This document shows positions 41,606-49,349 of a DNA stretch of 49,637 nt, piece after piece. Position 1 is the first letter of the stretch. Every line of letters begins with the position of its first letter. The notes under the pieces are model-generated. The model was not told the DNA's origin and did no database searches. It saw nothing but the letters and a program-made list of their open reading frames with translations. Origin of the DNA: Anabaena azotica FACHB-119 (GTDB taxonomy: Bacteria; Cyanobacteriota; Cyanobacteriia; Cyanobacteriales; Nostocaceae); the NCBI RefSeq assembly GCF_014697625.1, contig NZ_JACJSG010000055.1:1-49637 (forward strand), in the 5' to 3' direction. A program made the translations under genes and the position numbers.

Positions 41606-42165
41606 GCTTTTTTGCCTCCTCTTTTGATTTCGTAAACTGGTTTCCCTTCAGCAGCTGCATGTTCATAAACTTTCAACCTCTGGATTCCCTGTTCTAATAC
41701 TGGTAATCCCTGCTCTCTTAGCGTATGAAACACAATTTCACCATCAGGCTCTGATGAAGGAGGTACAACCGTCAGTAAAACATAAAATTTCGTTTTTGGT
41801 GGAAAACTTTGCACCATCATATTCAAAGCGCTTATTGAAAGAGCAGAGGGAGTTGTAATAGCAAGCAGTAAATCGCATCCATCAACTAGCTCTTTTATTT
41901 CTTCAGAAGTCGGTCTTGCTGGTGTATCAATGATTATAAAATCAAATTTTTCTTTCGCCATTACTCGATTAGCAGTGTTTTCTGTAGCTACTTTAAATGG
42001 CAGCTGATTGCGAGAACTCCAAACTGATGCCGAGCGGTTAGGGTCATAATCAATCAGTAAAACCTTGCGTTCTTCCTGAGCAAACAGGCAAGACAGACAA
42101 ATTGCTGAGGTAGTTTTCCCCACCCCTCCTTTAAACGAAGTCAGTGTTACAAATTTTGTTGTCAA
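41548..42165 (-). CDS. parA: ParA-family partition ATPase, 205 aa
   Basis: A short ParA/MinD-type ATPase: deviant Walker A KGGVGKTTS (from K12, with K17), VLLIDYDPNRSASVW, and Walker B FIIIDTPARP. It lacks the N-terminal HTH of the larger ParA type, so it belongs to the short type Ib class, in which the centromere-binding protein, not ParA, usually represses the operon. The start is TTG with AGGA at proper spacing. It is followed by parB with overlap. Confidence 0.92.
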   Translation of the reverse strand: MTTKFVTLTSFKGGVGKTTSAICLSCLFAQEERKVLLIDYDPNRSASVWSSRNQLPFKVATENTANRVMAKEKFDFIIIDTPARPTSEEIKELVDGCDLLLAITTPSALSISALNMMVQSFPPKTKFYVLLTVVPPSSEPDGEIVFHTLREQGLPVLEQGIQRLKVYEHAAAEGKPVYEIKRGGKKAWEDWKALAKLQPIKELLT

Positions 42166-42264
42166 GGCTTTGTTCCTATTACCGATTGTAATTGAAAAAG
42201 AATTTTAACCTAGCCGGGACTAATTCTTGATTAAGTGAAGAACTTTTCTCTGATTTTTAATATT

Positions 42265-42400
42265 GACCAAGCCCCGTTGAGGCGGGGTGTGGGGTGTGCG
42301 GTTCAGGCAAAGAGAGAGCATTAAAAAACCGCTATCGATACAAGCCCCGTCTTTTCAAGATGATTGCACCATTCGGACTTTCAAGCTCAGTCCAATGCCG
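42265..42400 (-). ncRNA. Putative structured RNA element, copy B
   Basis: The reverse strand shows ATTGGACT...AGTCCgAAT (bulged stem), GTGCAATCA, TCTT-GAA-AAGA in the small hairpin, CGGGGCTT, CACACCCCACACCCC and CAACGGGGCTTGGT, in the same order as copy A at 3601-3735. The last part also forms CCCCG/CGGGG. The middle ~60 bases differ between the copies. Confidence 0.35.
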
Positions 42401-42426
42401 TCGTCACTACTCCCAACCTCCTATTT

Positions 42427-42450
42427 TTGACCCAATATGTTTTGGGTCAA
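42427..42450. promoter_or_regulatory. parS-like palindrome, site 2
   Basis: Arms TTGACCCAA and TTGGGTCAA around six bases. 19 of 22 central bases equal site 1 after the parB gene. It lies upstream of parA, between the two partition operons. Confidence 0.5.
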
Positions 42451-42505
42451 CTAATAATTTAAAAAAAATAAATAAATTAACTTTGAATCATAAATTTTTG
42501 TGGTG

Positions 42506-42578
42506 TACATATAGGGTATAAATATATCACAAAAATAATTAAAGGCTTTTTCGTTTAATTTAGTACCCATATAGGGTA
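42506..42578. promoter_or_regulatory. GGGTATA repeats upstream of parM
   Basis: CATATAGGGTATA-type repeats at 42508-42520 and 42568-42580; the second sits in a palindrome, TACCC-ATATA-GGGTA, at 42564-42578. The last is 59 bases before the parM start. It is a candidate operator or centromere for the ParM partner. Confidence 0.45.
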
Positions 42579-42638
42579 TATTTAGTTGGTTTTTAGGATA
42601 TTTATACTGCTATCAAATTTCGTATCAAAATTAACCCT

Positions 42639-43577
42639 ATGACAAATGTTCACGGTTTACAAAAAATATTTCCCGCAGGGTTCGATAACGGCTACGGCAA
42701 TCTCAAACTTTTAGTCGAAGGCTTTGATGTCGTTCGCATACCCAGCTACATTTCTACGGCTGACATGGAAGATGTACCAGGAAGGGTTGAGTTTGAGGGT
42801 AAGGCTTACACAGTTGGCGAATCAGCTTTCCGTGCCGGAACCCATTTTGAACGCAACACCGACAGCAATGAAAACAAAGTCAAGAATGCACTCACTACTT
42901 TGTTAGGAGCGCTGGCACATCTGCCACACCGTAAAGCATGGCATTTGAAGATGGTGGTCAGCTTACATGATGTTGGTCTAGCAGAAGAAATAAAGCAAGT
43001 ACTAAATGGAGAATATCAGCCGATACTTGCAGGCAAGCCATCAGAGGTGAAGGTAGAAGTGCTGAAGGTAATACCAGAAGGAATGGGAGCATTATTCGGA
43101 CAACCACTACCCAAAAAGTTAACGGTGCTGGACTTTGGTAATGGTACAACTTTGTTTTCGCGTTACAACCAGGGCAAGCGAGAAGTACATACCCCATACC
43201 CAACAGGTGTTGAAGTTCTCATTGATGACATTGCCCAGAAGATGAAGCACCTCAATGGTGGCAAAGTCGCAGATCCAGCCAAGATTCGCTATTGCTTGGA
43301 GATGGGGCATACTCGCTATAGCCGCGACATCGACATTAAAGAAATTTACATTGCTTGCTTAAAAGATTGGTATGAAAAATACTTAAAGAAAGCAGTGAAT
43401 TTGGCACTTGATGCCAAGCACTCAGGCGATGAACTCTGGGCGATAGGTGGTGGTTGTCTGTTACCGGGATTCACGAAGCTGCTGGAGAAAAACGGATTCA
43501 AGGTACTAGACAATCCAGTAGAAGCGAATGCCGTGGGGCTTCTAGAAATGGCGAAAACCATTGCCAGCAAGAACTAG
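42639..43577 (+). CDS. parM: ParM/StbA-type actin-like protein, 312 aa
   Basis: It has the actin-fold ATPase motifs: phosphate 1 FDNGYGNLKL (D16), phosphate 2 VLDFGNGTTLF (D165) and the adenosine motif AIGGGCLLPGF near residue 270. The length is normal for plasmid ParM/StbA proteins, which polymerise to push plasmid copies apart. It is transcribed away from parA; a small gene follows after 21 bases, as parR follows parM. There is no strong ribosome site. A second segregation system beside parAB is therefore likely. Confidence 0.85.
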   Translation: MTNVHGLQKIFPAGFDNGYGNLKLLVEGFDVVRIPSYISTADMEDVPGRVEFEGKAYTVGESAFRAGTHFERNTDSNENKVKNALTTLLGALAHLPHRKAWHLKMVVSLHDVGLAEEIKQVLNGEYQPILAGKPSEVKVEVLKVIPEGMGALFGQPLPKKLTVLDFGNGTTLFSRYNQGKREVHTPYPTGVEVLIDDIAQKMKHLNGGKVADPAKIRYCLEMGHTRYSRDIDIKEIYIACLKDWYEKYLKKAVNLALDAKHSGDELWAIGGGCLLPGFTKLLEKNGFKVLDNPVEANAVGLLEMAKTIASKN

Positions 43578-43598
43578 TAAGTCCAGGTGAGGTGAAAA

Positions 43599-43916
43599 AT
43601 GAGAAAAGAACAAGACAACTCGCCAGAGAGAGTTCGCATCCGCGACAGCTACCGCAGACGCATATTTCTAGAATCGCAAAACCTGGATAAAAGTTATCTC
43701 GAAACGCTGTACTTTATCATTGACTGCTACTTTGCCTTCAAGAGGGGCGCATTTCCATTGCAACTAGGGGGACTGCAAACACCAGTCCCACCCCCGGTAA
43801 CTGTCAACCAAATCCAAGCACAACCACAACAGTCAGAGCAACAGCCAGTTACCCCTACACCCCAAACACCGGAAAAACCAGATGAAGATACATTTACGCT
43901 AGATTTTGATTTGTGA
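43599..43916 (+). CDS. ParR-like partner of the actin-like protein, 105 aa
   Basis: GAGG lies 9 bases before the ATG. Residues 8-50 (RVRIRDSYRRRIFLESQNLD, LETLYFIIDCYFAF) could be a ribbon-helix-helix-like DNA-binding part. The rest is Pro/Gln-rich and ends in the acidic TFTLDFDL, a short terminal motif such as ParR tails use to contact the filament. It is named from context and composition, not from clear homology. Confidence 0.6.
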   Translation: MRKEQDNSPERVRIRDSYRRRIFLESQNLDKSYLETLYFIIDCYFAFKRGAFPLQLGGLQTPVPPPVTVNQIQAQPQQSEQQPVTPTPQTPEKPDEDTFTLDFDL

Positions 43917-44036
43917 GGTATGGTCAAGCTAGTTGCTGGGCGCAACATTAATGCGTTGGGCAGCTAACTCCGGCGTTGGCGATCGCACCCTATAGATGCT
44001 GGATACAAGTATGCCAAGTATAGGCTAGGAGAGTTG

Positions 44037-44822
44037 TTAGTTGTCAATCCAAATTTGAGTAAAACGTTCGGCCGTCCATCCAACAATATCTGACACCTGC
44101 CCATCACCAATTTCTACGATTCGCTTAATGCCATCGCTACGTTCCACTACATCAACAGAGAAAAACTGGCTTTCAATCCGTTTGGCGCACTCAAAAACAA
44201 TCTCTGGAATTTCTTCATCTGGTGAAGCAGCAAAAGGTTTACCAGATAAAACAAAGTAACGCTTCTCAGTTTCTCTAACAAAATCTTCAATCCGTCGCAC
44301 ACAAATACCTCCTTCAATCGTGCCTCGGAATTTTTGCATCTGGGCAACTACTGTTTTGATTTGCTCTGGTTGATTAATGATGGAACCAACTGAGGTTTTG
44401 AGAGACTTAACATAATCTTTGATAAAAAATCCATTCCAGCCAAGTTGGTTCAACTGGTTTTCTAAATCATCATCGAGCGAATAAAATTTAGTCTCTGGAG
44501 TTAAATCAGTAATTAGCCCATACCAATTAATTAAATAATGTGTAGCTAGATACTCAGCTAAAGAAGTTAAAACACTTGCCCCTGAACTTTCTACGACACT
44601 AACTAATAATTCATAATCTCCCGGCGTGAGCATCCAACCCCGATAGACCACTTTTGAATTAGGAGTTGGGACGGGAATAATTTTTGACGAACCAGAACCC
44701 AACGATTCCAAGGAAATAACTCTAGTTTCAAACCCAGCATTTTGCATACAAGCCACTTGCTCCAAGTAAGCTGTATCCGCCTTTTTGGGATTGAAGTAAT
44801 CACTAGGAAAAAGAAATATCAC
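44037..44822 (-). CDS. ATP-grasp domain protein, 261 aa
   Basis: It starts with GTG. The C-terminal part shows ATP-grasp features: FFIKDYVKSLKTSVGS (with K), GGICVRRIEDFV, RYFVLSGKPFA and FFSVDVVERSDGIKRIVEIG with DGQVSD, the metal-binding end of the fold, like the DUF4343 type. Such enzymes join a carboxylate to an amine or thiol using ATP; the substrate is unknown. It lies just downstream of a TylF-like methyltransferase on the same strand, so a small modification pathway is possible. Confidence 0.7.
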   Translation of the reverse strand: MIFLFPSDYFNPKKADTAYLEQVACMQNAGFETRVISLESLGSGSSKIIPVPTPNSKVVYRGWMLTPGDYELLVSVVESSGASVLTSLAEYLATHYLINWYGLITDLTPETKFYSLDDDLENQLNQLGWNGFFIKDYVKSLKTSVGSIINQPEQIKTVVAQMQKFRGTIEGGICVRRIEDFVRETEKRYFVLSGKPFAASPDEEIPEIVFECAKRIESQFFSVDVVERSDGIKRIVEIGDGQVSDIVGWTAERFTQIWIDN

Positions 44823-44872
44823 AATTTATCAACCAATGTATATTAAAGAATTATTTATCAATTTTTAAAAAT

Positions 44873-45634
44873 TTAATTTCGTACAATATGTAAACGAGAT
44901 TTACGTACAAACATATATTTGTCTTGCTTGTCTGCAAAGTACTCATCAACTGCCTGACGACATCCTGACCAATGATCGTAGTCATCGATAATTAAAACAC
45001 CACCTGCAATAAGGTGAGGTTCAATCTGTTGTAAGCAAGTCATAACAGAGCTATACCAATCTCCATCTATATGTGCTAATGCTACTGGCTGTTCAACAAG
45101 CAGTACATCCTCAAAAAGCCCTTTTACAAGGTGGATATTATTCTCTTCCACTGGCAAATTATATGTGCGAAAGTTGTCGATAACTTTGTCTAGTAGGTTT
45201 TTCTGGTAGCCATAGTAAATATCGTTTCCTAACCCTTGAGATTGCCCACTTTTTATTACTTCATATCGTTTTTGAACATCAGTACCATCCTTTTGTGTTG
45301 GCGGTGGAATCAGATCGAAGACATCATAAACGAACAACGGCCTCCATTTTGACTTAGCTGTAGCTATTACAATAGCTGAACCACCTAATGCACAACCAGC
45401 TTCAATCAATATGCCATTAAGACCTTTTTTTTCTATTTCAGTTACACATTCAAATAAATCATTTAGAGCATTCTTGGAAAGATAGGTAAGATTATTTGTA
45501 CTTACTAGATTTACAATTTTTGGTATTGGTAAATTTAGTAAAATTTTAACTTTCCAGACAATTTTTGGGAAATTATTAACCAGATTTTGTAATTTATTCC
45601 GTATTTTGTTTGCCAGACTTACTGTTTTAACCAT
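44873..45634 (-). CDS. TylF/MycF-like O-methyltransferase, 253 aa
   Basis: SAM motif IEAGCALGGSAIVIA (about 75-90), VYDVFDLIPPP, then VALAHIDGDWYSSVMTCL and GGVLIIDDYDHWSGCRQAVD, the typical macrocin O-methyltransferase pattern with its metal-binding aspartates (HIDGD, IIDDYDHW). Family members methylate sugar hydroxyls in natural products or surface sugars. The N-terminal 40 residues are basic with hydrophobic patches. The ATP-grasp gene follows after about 50 bases. Confidence 0.8.
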   Translation of the reverse strand: MVKTVSLANKIRNKLQNLVNNFPKIVWKVKILLNLPIPKIVNLVSTNNLTYLSKNALNDLFECVTEIEKKGLNGILIEAGCALGGSAIVIATAKSKWRPLFVYDVFDLIPPPTQKDGTDVQKRYEVIKSGQSQGLGNDIYYGYQKNLLDKVIDNFRTYNLPVEENNIHLVKGLFEDVLLVEQPVALAHIDGDWYSSVMTCLQQIEPHLIAGGVLIIDDYDHWSGCRQAVDEYFADKQDKYMFVRKSRLHIVRN

Positions 45635-46630
45635 ATAAAATGCCTTAGTCTGTGAGTGTCAAGACTCTGCCTAACTTAATAGCCTTAGCTTAATTAAATC
45701 AGAGACTATTCATAAAGTAAATCTTAAGGCTAATTATGGTTAAAACGCTTGCTTTAAGAGCATTACTTTAATTGAGAGTCTGTACATTATTTGTTTAAAA
45801 CTACGAACAATTTTCTCATACAGAGCCTGACTCAGTAACCCACACAGGTTGAGGCGGCTTTGCCCTAGATACTACCTTGATAGTGCAGTAAAAATGCTGC
45901 ATATTATACATAAATATAGATTGCTTAGTCATCTAGGTGAAACAGCTATAAATCTTTGCTGATAACATTTTTAATAACCTTGATACAACCTAGATGCTAC
46001 GGAGATAGTAACCGTCATGCGAGGCGAGGTAGTATCTAGGTGGTGGGCGAAATTCTGCTCATTAACTAGTACAATAGTATTAGTTAATTGCTAATAATTT
46101 TAGTTATATTTGTTAGTAGTAGTTTTGTACTACCGAACTTTGATCAGCGATGAGGCAGTGCTGGTGGGGTTATATGTTCGCTCTTATTTCAAGAGCGATC
46201 GCCTACGGCAGGCGATTACGCCATCGCAGATGCTCAAGTTATGGTTTATTTAGTACACTTGTATTAACAAAAACAAAATAAGAATCAATTATCTTTTGTA
46301 CGATAAAAACTACGATTAAAATATAGAGTTTTTGACAACAACAGTTTTCGGACATCTAATGTCCGTTGCTGACTTATGAAAGCTACGAGAAAGTCTTTAC
46401 GGGGAATGTGGCGAATATAGGCGTTTGAATATACTTCTAGCCTATACCTTATATTAGCTGTTCATTATCATCAATATCTACATTTTGATTATTCGTTTAC
46501 ATAACGTATCAATGTTTTGTCAACAGTTCGGGTCAGCACTAAGATTTATCAGCATTTTGGCGACGAGGTAAACAGATTTTACCTTCAATCACGTACAATG
46601 CTTGGGTGTTAGTTCCACAGTGCAACGCAA
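45635..46630. other. Long non-coding stretch before the recombinase
   Basis: No gene was seen in nearly 1 kb. It contains the 14-bp inverted repeats listed separately, an AT-rich TTAGTTAATTGCTAATAATT region near 46080-46110, a HIP1-related palindrome (GCGATCGCC...GGCGATTACGCC) at about 46196-46225 and a small stem AGGTAAA/TTTACCT near 46570. It is a candidate for a recombination site or replication origin. Confidence 0.45.
45864..46040. repeat. 14-bp inverted repeats CCTAGATACTACCT
   Basis: CCTAGATACTACCT at 45864-45877 and its exact complement at 46027-46040. A diverged third copy (CCTAGATGCTAC) lies near 45990-46002, and ATCTAGGTG near 45930. They sit about 600 bases before the tyrosine recombinase gene. 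Confidence 0.55.
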
Positions 46631-47674
46631 GTGATCGCACCCGACATGATGAACCCGAACCAGCTTGACAAGCTACCACCAATCAAGTTGATCCATCTTC
46701 AAGATCAAGCGCCATCAACACAGGGACAATCTAGAAGCAGGGCAGCGAAAACATCACCCCCCACAGACCTACGTTGGCTCAAGGTGCTAGAGTTCCTACG
46801 CAGCACCAACCTTGCACCAAACAGCCGCAAAATGTACGAACGTGAACTAAAGCGATTCTTGGGATGGACGCAACTGCACTATCACGAACTACGTCCGCGT
46901 CACCTTGGGTTGTACAAGGAATATATGCGGGATGAAGTCAAAACTGATGCAGGAAAACCCCTGTCAAAAGCTAGTATCAATGCAGGGATCGCCGCACTTA
47001 AAAGCTTTTTCAAGTGGATGTGCTACACATATCCTGAAATAATCGCTACTAATCCCACACTGGGTATCAAATTGGAGAAAGTACCATTACCTCCAGCCCA
47101 AAGCCTGACTGATGAACAGATGGCGCGGGTATGGTCAGCATTAGAGATGCTAGGAGAAACAAAGCAACGGGACACAGCCCTCGTCCACATTCTTTCTCAC
47201 GGACTCCGCGCTGGGGAAATTGTACAGCTAAATGTTGGCTCGTTCGATGGTAAGTTGCTGTTCTTGCCTGATACTAAAACCAATGAACCCCGGCTAGTAC
47301 CATTGCGAAAAGATAGCCGCAACGTACTAGAAGAGTATTTGCGATCGCGCAGCGAACAAGGCGAAGAACTAAACAGTCTCACCCCGTTGATGATTTCACA
47401 CCACGCATCATATAAAGGCGAACGGCTCAGTTATCACGGGGTATATTTTGCGGTGGAGAAAATTGGTGAATTAGCTGGTATTGAGGACTTACACCCTCAC
47501 CAGTTCCGCCATACCTACGCCACTGAGTTGTTGCTGTTGGGTGTTGACCCCAGTCATGCGCGGAAACTGACGGGGCATCAAAGTGAGAAAGCGTTTCGGC
47601 GCTATACTTTGCGTAGTGAACAAGAGGCGGCGATCTCTGCTTACTATCGGGCGATAGGGGAAGAAGCAGAGTAG
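46631..47674 (+). CDS. Tyrosine recombinase (XerC/D-like), 347 aa
   Basis: A complete catalytic set: R193 (SHGLRAGEIV), H290-x-x-R293 (HPHQFRHTYATEL), H316 (LTGHQ) and Y325 (FRRYTL). The N-terminal SAM-like core-binding domain lies at 45-130 (LRSTNLAPNSRKMYERELKR). GTG at 46631 is used here; ATG 46646 is an alternative, and neither has a clear ribosome site. It likely resolves plasmid multimers or inserts the element. The next gene begins 3 bases after the stop. Confidence 0.92.
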   Translation: MIAPDMMNPNQLDKLPPIKLIHLQDQAPSTQGQSRSRAAKTSPPTDLRWLKVLEFLRSTNLAPNSRKMYERELKRFLGWTQLHYHELRPRHLGLYKEYMRDEVKTDAGKPLSKASINAGIAALKSFFKWMCYTYPEIIATNPTLGIKLEKVPLPPAQSLTDEQMARVWSALEMLGETKQRDTALVHILSHGLRAGEIVQLNVGSFDGKLLFLPDTKTNEPRLVPLRKDSRNVLEEYLRSRSEQGEELNSLTPLMISHHASYKGERLSYHGVYFAVEKIGELAGIEDLHPHQFRHTYATELLLLGVDPSHARKLTGHQSEKAFRRYTLRSEQEAAISAYYRAIGEEAE

Positions 47675-47677
47675 CCT

Positions 47678-48145
47678 ATGCCTAAGCCACTTGATCCTAA
47701 GTGTCAACTGTGTGCCAAGTTACCAGCAGCTAAGGCTAAGGTGCTGCACGGGCCAGAGGGTGATGGCTGCTGGAATCCGAAGGTTTGTCACAATCGCCGT
47801 TCATTTTACCGGAACAGTAGTAAGGAGGATTCGGCACAAATTGAGGCGATTGCCGTTGAACCGCCAGAAACATATTTCGCCGTGTTGTATCTTTACAAGG
47901 AACCTGGAGATAAACCCTTACACGCCTTGGGTGCAGAGCTATGGCTGGGACAAAAACCAATCTGCCGTTTGGAGCCGATTCACTGCTTTGGACTCACGGC
48001 GGGTAAGATTCGGGCTTACACTGATAAAGTATTGCAGGCGTTTGCAACAGAGTATAATCTGACACTGTATCAATATAAGGAGATGTTCGAGATAGCACCA
48101 GTACATTGTCCTGTGCGGCCTTGTCCCCTGCATCCTGAATCATAA
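47678..48145 (+). CDS. Cys-rich protein following the recombinase, 155 aa
   Basis: It has Cys pairs CQLCAKLP near the start, CWNPKVCHNRRSFYR at 31-45 and CPVRPCPLHPES at the end, which suggests zinc binding. The centre is alpha/beta (ETYFAVLYLYKEPGDKPLHA, LGAELWLGQKPICRLEPIHC). It is coupled to the recombinase gene (3-base gap). A short copy of its 3' end lies at 48748-48782. No family is named; a recombinase accessory factor is possible. Confidence 0.65.
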   Translation: MPKPLDPKCQLCAKLPAAKAKVLHGPEGDGCWNPKVCHNRRSFYRNSSKEDSAQIEAIAVEPPETYFAVLYLYKEPGDKPLHALGAELWLGQKPICRLEPIHCFGLTAGKIRAYTDKVLQAFATEYNLTLYQYKEMFEIAPVHCPVRPCPLHPES

Positions 48146-48159
48146 AAATAACAAAGTTG

Positions 48160-48555
48160 TTAAGTCAATCTTGTGATAGTTAATAAAAGTTGACCTGTAT
48201 TGTTCCAATACATGGACCATAAATCGTTAGCATAACAAAAAAGCTCACCATTAATTGTTGGTGTATACGTTATTTTCTTTCCTATTAAAAAGCTTAAGTT
48301 ATCCTTACGGTTAATATTTCCCATTAAGGCAAACCATTTATTACTAGGGCTTCTTCGCCAAAATTCAACATAACGTAAAGATGGCTCTGTATAGCCATTA
48401 GCGTCAGATTTTATGTGCCAATCATACCAAAATTGCTCACCTTGTACTTCCAATAAGTATGTAGCATTTACTTCAAGATAAATTTTGGTTTCGTTCCAAC
48501 GTTCTCTTGCTTTTATTGTGACTGTTTGTGGTTGATTAATTTCTATAAGTGACAT
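48160..48555 (-). CDS. Hypothetical beta-rich protein, 131 aa
   Basis: GGAG 8 bases ahead selects ATG 48555 (MSLIEINQPQTVTIKARERW) over one 21 bases further out. It is rich in strands and Trp/Tyr (TYLLEVQGEQFWYDWHIKSD, RYVEFWRRSPSNKWFALMGN), a jelly-roll-like composition similar to carbohydrate-binding proteins, but no family can be named. It is convergent with the Cys-rich gene. Confidence 0.6.
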   Translation of the reverse strand: MSLIEINQPQTVTIKARERWNETKIYLEVNATYLLEVQGEQFWYDWHIKSDANGYTEPSLRYVEFWRRSPSNKWFALMGNINRKDNLSFLIGKKITYTPTINGELFCYANDLWSMYWNNTGQLLLTITRLT

Positions 48556-48576
48556 TGATAAATCTCCAAACCACAA

Positions 48577-48910
48577 AGATTAGCTAAAATTCTCTATCCT
48601 CATTTTATGCTAACAGCAAAATGCTTTTTACTTGATTTTCAATTATTTATACAGACAATTATTGTAAGTGTTTATTAGACATATAATAAGCGTCTGTATC
48701 CATAACAGGGAAAGATAAGGGAAAGTGTGAAGTTAACCCAACACACGGCCCTGTGCGGCCTTGTCCATTGCATCGTGAGTAATCGTAATACAAGCGATCG
48801 CTCCCGCTTCACTCGCCCTAAGCTGAAACGAAATGAACCAACTCATAAGCTAAAAAGCTTATACTGTAAGGTGTATACAACTTTTGTTATTTTGATTCGC
48901 TTCCCCTGAG
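48577..48910. other. Spacer with a 3'-end remnant
   Basis: AT-rich and without a convincing gene. It includes the remnant at 48748-48782 and one HIP1 site near 48797. Confidence 0.45.
48748..48782 (+). pseudogene. 3'-terminal scrap of a copy of the 155-aa Cys-rich gene
   Basis: One frame reads RPVRPCPLHRE and stops (TAA), matching the final CPVRPCPLHPES of the intact gene. The DNA CTGTGCGGCCTTGTCC is identical. Only about 11 codons remain. Confidence 0.55.
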
Positions 48911-49294
48911 ATGAGAATTGCTATGACCAGCACACCAGACCAGCCAAGCAGACTAGACCGAATTGAATTACTGGCAATCCAGAATACTGAAGCCATAGCA
49001 GCATTAACCAACAAACTCAACAATCTAACTGACAAGGTAGATAACCTAACTGATAAGGTGGATGACTTAACTGATAACGTCAGTGAGCTAACCAGTAATG
49101 TTAACTCTGTATTGGCTAGGGATGCAATATTAAATGATGTACTGTTAGAGTTACGAGATAGCCACGAAGAATTAAAACATAACTTTGAACAACACCAGCA
49201 AAACTTTGAGGAAAACCAGCGAACCACGAACGCTGCATTAAATCAGCTTGGGGCTATATTGGTGCAGTTAACAAGAATTGATCCGCAAAATTAA
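48911..49294 (+). CDS. Coiled-coil protein, up to 127 aa
   Basis: From residue 18 nearly to the end it is a single heptad-repeat helix, with the reiterated LTDKVDNLTDKVDDLTDNVS segment at 40-60 and LRDSHEELKHNFEQHQQNFE later. Such short coiled-coil proteins are common in Nostoc. An internal ATG at 48923 (MTSTPDQPSRLDRIE) is an alternative start. Function unknown; probably a trimer or tetramer-forming scaffold. Confidence 0.7.
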   Translation: MRIAMTSTPDQPSRLDRIELLAIQNTEAIAALTNKLNNLTDKVDNLTDKVDDLTDNVSELTSNVNSVLARDAILNDVLLELRDSHEELKHNFEQHQQNFEENQRTTNAALNQLGAILVQLTRIDPQN

Positions 49295-49349
49295 AATAAC
49301 CATTTAGCACAAATGTAACCTTACAGGACAGTCCGTCCTTCTCCCCTGT

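Larger units (their letters stand above)
42166..42638. other. Divergent spacer between parA and parM
   Basis: It holds copy B of the structured element (reverse strand), the second parS-like palindrome and two GGGTATA repeats close to parM. No gene was seen. It is the natural place for partition sites of one or both systems. Confidence 0.6.

Noticed and set aside
42294..42521. 75-codon plus-strand frame in the parA-parM spacer
   Set aside because: It runs across the structured element and the parS-like palindrome, with no protein-like pattern.
48727..48909. 60-codon plus-strand frame as a gene
   Set aside because: It overlaps, in another frame, the remnant of the 155-aa gene end and has no ribosome site.
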